This document shows, one piece after another, positions 6,659-9,133 of a stretch of DNA of 9,133 nucleotides. The stretch comes from an uncultured Collinsella sp. Lineage in GTDB: Bacteria > Actinomycetota > Coriobacteriia > Coriobacteriales > Coriobacteriaceae. The position numbers were made by a program, and so were the translations under genes. Where the stretch lies: positions 1 to 9,133 of the forward strand of contig CAJLUE010000069.1 in the NCBI GenBank assembly GCA_905209765.1, read 5' to 3'. Under the pieces are notes generated by a model. That model was not told where the DNA came from, ran no database searches, and worked only from the letters and a program-made list of their open reading frames with translations. The stretch's first letter is position 1. Each line of letters begins with the position of its first letter.

Positions 6659-7234
6659 GTGAGTACCCGTAGCGCCACGAACAAGCGCACGCAATCCCAC
6701 GAAGTTACCGGGGTTGCGCGCAAGTCTGCCGCATCTGCTAAGCCCGCCCGCCAAGCAGCGAGCTCCGTTCGCGTCGTGCCGGCTTCGTCTAAGGCACGCC
6801 GCAAAGAGCTCGAGAAGGGCGAGAACCTCGAGGGCCTCTCTAAAGAGGAGAAGCGCGCCCGCAAGGCTAAGCAGCGCGCCAAGGAGGACCGCATCTATAC
6901 GGTGTCGAATATCCTCCTCAAGCAGGACGAGGACTACACCAAGCGCCGTCGCATCTGGTGGATTGTGCTCGCCATTGGCATGGTGCTCGTCGTGGCAATT
7001 TGGGCCTCGCTGTACTTCGCTCCCGCTGGCATGGTGTCCAGCCCTGTCCAGATGGTCGGCATTGTTTTGTCCTACGTCATCATTTTGGGCGACTTTATCT
7101 ATGACTTCGCTCGTATTCGTCCCTTGCGCAACATGTACCGCGCGCAGGCCGAGGGCATGTCCGAGAACAAGCTCAACGCTCTTATTGAACGCGCGGCTGC
7201 CGAGGAGGACAAGAAGGACTCCAAGAAGAAGTAG
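6659..7234 (+). CDS. Basic two-helix membrane protein, unknown function
   Basis: I do not recognise a named family in this 191-residue protein. The first 98 residues are hydrophilic, rich in Lys, Arg, Ala and Ser, and probably disordered to helical; residues 61-76 (SKEEKRARKAKQRAKE) have charged coiled-coil character. Two hydrophobic helices follow at about 99-120 and 129-150, joined by a short loop, then a charged C-terminal helix ending in a Lys-rich tail. The positive-inside rule puts both ends in the cytoplasm with a hairpin in the membrane. It starts with GTG immediately after the purC stop, and AAGGAG (6644-6649) inside the end of purC gives a 9-nt spacing, so it is translated from the same message. 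A terminator follows at 7265. Its co-expression with purC is clear, but no functional link to purine synthesis can be read from the protein. Confidence 0.85.
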   Translation: MSTRSATNKRTQSHEVTGVARKSAASAKPARQAASSVRVVPASSKARRKELEKGENLEGLSKEEKRARKAKQRAKEDRIYTVSNILLKQDEDYTKRRRIWWIVLAIGMVLVVAIWASLYFAPAGMVSSPVQMVGIVLSYVIILGDFIYDFARIRPLRNMYRAQAEGMSENKLNALIERAAAEEDKKDSKKK

Positions 7235-7237
7235 CGT

Positions 7238-7267
7238 TTGCATACATACTTATCGCTAAGATATAAG
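7238..7267 (+). promoter_or_regulatory. Candidate aminopeptidase promoter running into the terminator
   Basis: TTGCAT (7238-7243), an 18-nt spacer and TATAAG (7262-7267) form a plausible sigma-A promoter. Transcription would begin near 7274, inside the terminator stem, so this transcript would carry only the 3' half of the hairpin and escape termination. A second candidate is TTGCGG (7279-7284), an 18-nt spacer and TATAGA (7303-7308), which would start close to the Shine-Dalgarno sequence. Confidence 0.4.
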
Positions 7268-7295
7268 GCGCGTCGTTTTTGCGGCGCGCCTTTTT
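7265..7295 (+). terminator. Intrinsic terminator of the purC operon
   Basis: GGCGCG (7267-7272) pairs with CGCGCC (7285-7290). The stem can be extended inward by CG/CG around single T and G mismatches and outward by A-T pairs, and TTTTT follows (7291-7295). It sits 31 nt after the stop of the membrane-protein gene and is the clearest protein-gene terminator in the window. Confidence 0.85.
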
Positions 7296-7323
7296 ACTGT
7301 TCTATAGATAGATGGAGTGGCAC

Positions 7324-8604
7324 ATGATTCGAGCTGCCCTGACGGTCGAAGAGGCTCTGGAGGGCATGAAGGCCCTGGAGCCCAAGATTAAAAACTACGC
7401 GCGCCTGGTCGTCCGCAAGGGCGTAAACGTCAAGCCCGGCCAGGAGGTCGTCGTTCAGTCTCCGGTCGAGTGCGCGCCGTTTGCGCGCGTGGTGGTCGCG
7501 GAGGCCTATGCTGCCGGCGCCGGCCACGTGACGGTCATTTGGGCCGATGATGCCGTGACGAGGCTCACGTACGAGCATGTCGAGAAAAGCTATTTTGAGC
7601 AGACGCCCGAGTGGAAGCGCATGCAGCTGGATTCCTTGGCCCAGGATGGTGCCTGCTTTGTCTTTATCGAGGGTGCGGATCCTGCGGCCCTCAAGGGCAT
7701 CGATCCAGCCAAGCCGGCCGCGGCATCAAAGGCGAGGAATACGCAGTGCAAAGTTTTCCGCCGTGGACTGGATTACAACATCAATCCGTGGTGCATCGCC
7801 GGCGCTCCGGTCGTGGCTTGGGCGCACGAGGTGTTCCCGGGAGACGCCGATGAGGTTGCAATCTATAAGCTGTGGAATGCGATTCTGCACACCGCGCGCG
7901 CCGATGGCCAGGACCCAGAGAGCGACTGGGAACTCCATGACGCCGCATTCGAAAAGAACCTGCGTTTCCTGAACGACAATCGTTTCGACTACCTGCATTA
8001 CAACGCGGCAAATGGAACCGATCTGACGATTGGCATGACGAAAGGTCACGAGTGGGCCGGCGGCAAGGGCAAGACGCCCGATGGGCACCCCTTCTTCCCC
8101 AACATTCCCACCGAGGAAGTCTTCACTTCGCCCGATCGCATGCGCGCCGACGGTATCGTGTACTCGGCCATGCCGCTCATCCATCACGGCAATAAGGTCG
8201 AAGATTTTTGGATTAAGTTCGAGGGCGGCCGCGTGGTGGACTACGACGCCCGCGTGGGCAAGGCAACGCTCGCAAGTATCATCGATACTGACGAGGGCGC
8301 TGCTCACCTGGGAGAGGTCGCGCTCATTTCCAAGAACACGCCGATCCGCGAAAGTGGTGTTCTGTTCTACGATACGCTCTATGACGAGAACGCTAGCTGC
8401 CATCTCGCGCTAGGTGTCGGTTTCCCCGAATGCATCGAGGGTGGGTATGACATGTCCAAGGAGGAGCTCCTGGAGCATGGCGTTAACGTCTCGAGCACGC
8501 ACGTCGATTTTATGATCGGCACGGACGACATCGATATTACGGGCATTACGCCTGATGGACGTGAAGTTGTGATTTTCCAGAACGGTCAATGGAGTTGGGA
8601 ATAG
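7324..8604 (+). CDS. Family M29 metallo-aminopeptidase (AmpS/PepS-like)
   Basis: This cytosolic enzyme of 426 residues is near the usual length of about 410. M29 peptidases remove N-terminal residues from peptides using two metal ions (zinc or cobalt in studied members) and usually form dimers. The N-terminal half carries the family pattern NYARLVVRKGVNVKPGQEVVVQSPVE. The metal-site motifs all lie in the C-terminal half: PNIPTEEVFTSPD with Glu264 or Glu265, LGEVAL with Glu331, LFYDTLYDENASCHLALG with Glu355 and His360, and STHVDFMIG with His393 and Asp395. All expected ligands therefore seem present, and the enzyme is probably active. I chose ATG 7324 because GGAG (7314-7317) precedes it by 6 nt; the in-frame ATG at 7312 would overlap that site. 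It is a single-gene unit between the purC terminator and the tRNA. Preferred substrates cannot be inferred. Confidence 0.93.
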   Translation: MIRAALTVEEALEGMKALEPKIKNYARLVVRKGVNVKPGQEVVVQSPVECAPFARVVVAEAYAAGAGHVTVIWADDAVTRLTYEHVEKSYFEQTPEWKRMQLDSLAQDGACFVFIEGADPAALKGIDPAKPAAASKARNTQCKVFRRGLDYNINPWCIAGAPVVAWAHEVFPGDADEVAIYKLWNAILHTARADGQDPESDWELHDAAFEKNLRFLNDNRFDYLHYNAANGTDLTIGMTKGHEWAGGKGKTPDGHPFFPNIPTEEVFTSPDRMRADGIVYSAMPLIHHGNKVEDFWIKFEGGRVVDYDARVGKATLASIIDTDEGAAHLGEVALISKNTPIRESGVLFYDTLYDENASCHLALGVGFPECIEGGYDMSKEELLEHGVNVSSTHVDFMIGTDDIDITGITPDGREVVIFQNGQWSWE

Positions 8605-8623
8605 TCCCAGACCGTGGTACAAT
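8595..8623 (+). promoter_or_regulatory. tRNA-Lys promoter
   Basis: TTGGGA (8595-8600), a spacer of exactly 17 nt and TACAAT (8618-8623) make a well-formed sigma-A promoter. The -35 lies inside the last codons of the aminopeptidase gene, whose stop is at 8602-8604. Transcription would start at about 8630, just before the mature tRNA 5' end. Confidence 0.75.
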
Positions 8624-8632
8624 GCCACCCGC

Positions 8633-8705
8633 GGGCCGTTAGCTCAGCTGGCAGAGCAGGGGACTTTTAATCCCAAGGTCCAGGGTTCGAACCCCTGACG
8701 GCCCA
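8633..8705 (+). tRNA. tRNA-Lys (anticodon UUU)
   Basis: A complete 73-nt cloverleaf: acceptor GGGCCGT/ACGGCCC (8633-8639, 8698-8704) with discriminator A8705, D-stem GCTC/GAGC, anticodon loop CTTTTAA with anticodon TTT at 8666-8668, a 5-nt variable loop, and T-arm CAGGG-TTCGAAC-CCCTG (8681-8697). The CCA end is not encoded, since CCC follows the discriminator, so it must be added enzymatically. The top pair of the anticodon stem (G8659 opposite A8675) is a mismatch; the other four pairs are good. Anticodon UUU reads AAA and AAG lysine codons. The last 17 nt occur again in the downstream repeat copy. Confidence 0.96.
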
Positions 8706-8777
8706 CCCAAAGATTGTTGAGACGGTCAACTTCGGTTGGCCGTCTTTTTTGTCGCCCTTTCATGGGTTCGGACCCGT
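8689..8777. repeat. 89-nt direct repeat, copy 1 (tRNA-Lys 3' end plus terminator)
   Basis: It runs from the T-loop of tRNA-Lys (GAACCCC) through the tRNA end and terminator to a small hairpin ATGGGT-TCGG-ACCCGT (8762-8777). It matches 8868-8956 at 88 of 89 positions; the only difference is 8771 G against 8950 A, in the loop of that last hairpin. The offset between copies is 179 nt. Duplication of a tRNA 3' end plus downstream bases is the usual mark of site-specific integration, but a simple local duplication is also possible. Confidence 0.9.
8721..8750 (+). terminator. Intrinsic terminator of tRNA-Lys
   Basis: GACGGTCAAC (8721-8730), a TTCG tetraloop and GTTGGCCGTC (8735-8744) form a 10-bp stem with one T-G pair, followed by six T (8745-8750). 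It lies 16 nt after the tRNA and closes its transcript. Confidence 0.92.
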
Positions 8778-8867
8778 CGGGGCGCGGAGCTGAGTAAACG
8801 CGTGAGCGTTTGCCAGCGCAGCGCGCAAGGCGCGAAAGCGCCGCAGCGGCCGCCTGCGAAGCAGGCT
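8778..8867. repeat. Hairpin-packed GC-rich spacer between the two repeat copies
   Basis: This 90-nt stretch is almost entirely short palindromes. GCTG and GTAAACGC (8789-8801, one bulged A at 8793) pair with GCGTTTGC and CAGC (8806-8817) across a GTGA loop. GGCGC (8829-8833) pairs with GCGCC (8838-8842) across GAAA. GCCTGC (8852-8857) pairs with GCAGGC (8861-8866) across GAA. GTGA and GAAA are GNRA-type loops, and the third hairpin has the very stable GCGAAGC core. There is no credible coding sequence. It may be a REP-like or other structured mobile repeat, an element remnant, or a structured RNA segment. Confidence 0.7.
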
Positions 8868-8956
8868 GAACCCCTGACGGCCCACCCAAAGATTGTTGAG
8901 ACGGTCAACTTCGGTTGGCCGTCTTTTTTGTCGCCCTTTCATGGGTTCGAACCCGT
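8868..8956. repeat. 89-nt direct repeat, copy 2
   Basis: Near-identical to 8689-8777 (one mismatch at 8950). It contains a 17-nt piece of the tRNA-Lys 3' end (8868-8884), a full copy of the terminator, and the closing hairpin (8941-8956). It lacks the rest of the tRNA, so it is not a second tRNA gene. The sequence immediately after it is clearly less GC-rich. Confidence 0.9.
8900..8929 (+). terminator. Duplicated copy of the tRNA-Lys terminator
   Basis: Same 10-bp stem with TTCG loop (8900-8923) and six T (8924-8929) as at 8721-8750. It has no gene directly in front of it and looks carried along by the duplication. It could still insulate the downstream region from read-through. Confidence 0.85.
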
Positions 8957-9133
8957 ATCTATCTATATATAAGAACGCTTGGCGAACAAAACCCGCCTTT
9001 TACCGATGGGAAACAAATAGCTGATGCCTTTGGAGTAAAGTAGCGCTCCAGAGATGACCGATGTCTCAATACTCATAAAACAGCTGGTCATCGCCAATAT
9101 CAGAAGCCAATGCTTCAGTTTTAACCTCAGTGA
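8957..9133. other. Low-GC segment after the repeats
   Basis: By hand count 75 of 177 bases are G or C (about 42%), against 60% in a sample block of purC. It begins with an A/T tract (TATCTATCTATATATAAG, 8956-8973). A weak + strand hairpin with a 4-bp stem, GGCG...CGCC (8981-8997), is followed by TTTT. I see no RNA gene or complete coding sequence. Apart from a possible minus-strand gene end (9066-9133), it holds nothing I can name. The composition change suggests foreign DNA, but the sample is short. Confidence 0.5.
9066..9133 (-). CDS. Possible C-terminal end of an unknown minus-strand protein (partial)
   Basis: Reading the minus strand from the window edge, one frame stays open for 21 codons to a TGA at 9066-9068, giving TEVKTEALASDIGDDQLFYEY. 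The mix of acidic, polar and aromatic residues looks like a natural protein tail. A second minus-strand frame is also open here and runs on to a stop near 8967, so this choice is not secure. The piece is too short to assign to a family. If real, the gene converges on tRNA-Lys and belongs to the low-GC segment. Confidence 0.3.
   Translation of the reverse strand, partial: TEVKTEALASDIGDDQLFYEY

Noticed and set aside
5669..7243. A 524-codon minus-strand open frame opposite purC and the membrane protein
   Set aside because: It covers two good + strand genes and their junction exactly in the mirror frame. Long antisense frames are expected in GC-rich genes, and the product has no recognisable domain.
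8868..8884. A possible second tRNA gene in the repeat copy
   Set aside because: Only the last 17 nt of the tRNA are present. No D-arm or anticodon arm precedes them; the upstream DNA is the hairpin spacer.
8644..8889. Minus-strand frame across tRNA-Lys with the ending GFEPWTLGLKVPCSAS
   Set aside because: This peptide pattern is a known artefact of translating the reverse strand of tRNA genes.
8689..8956. A CRISPR-like array
   Set aside because: There are only two long repeats with a single spacer made of palindromes, and no cas genes in view.

Overview
The window reads as a GC-rich, actinobacteria-like chromosome segment. The closest fit I can offer is a gut Coriobacteriia such as Collinsella. 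That rests on the strong G/C bias at third codon positions (one block I counted, 6001-6060, is 60% GC), the Tat-type lipoprotein, the gene content and the gene order recalled from that group. The genus is an inference, not something the sequence proves. Most of the window is ordinary core chromosome on the + strand.

Layout: positions 1-258 are non-coding and hold two copies of a 25-nt degenerate repeat and a GCGAAGC-type hairpin, then the purB start region. purB (259-1605, adenylosuccinate lyase) ends at a strong hairpin. A two-gene unit follows: a small TSCPD-domain protein (1734-1997) overlaps by one base a Tat-exported, lipid-anchored protein that looks beta-propeller-like (1997-3208). After a long GC hairpin comes a two-component operon: an OmpR-family response regulator (3362-4084) and its HAMP histidine kinase (4096-5661). 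purC (5771-6658, SAICAR synthetase) is joined directly to a small basic two-helix membrane protein (6659-7234), closed by a good intrinsic terminator (7265-7295). A family M29 metallo-aminopeptidase (7324-8604) follows, with a tRNA-Lys promoter lying across its stop codon, then tRNA-Lys(UUU) at 8633-8705 with its own terminator.

The genes give two steps of purine synthesis: PurC makes SAICAR, and PurB cleaves SAICAR as well as adenylosuccinate. They are separated by a signalling cassette and an envelope lipoprotein whose links to purine metabolism are not evident. The aminopeptidase and tRNA-Lys are housekeeping.

The part most worth a second look is the right end. An 89-nt segment, starting in the T-loop of tRNA-Lys and running through its terminator, is repeated 179 nt downstream with one mismatch. 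Between the copies is a 90-nt stretch of tightly packed hairpins. After the second copy, base composition drops to about 42% GC and the end of a possible minus-strand gene appears. This resembles an attachment-site duplication or a small hairpin-based mobile element at a tRNA. The 5' end of the window shows a similar arrangement: a TGCGAAGCA hairpin, one base, then the second copy of a direct repeat. I see no CRISPR array, complete insertion sequence, integrase or recognisable defence system, so I do not claim a new system here beyond that repeat architecture.
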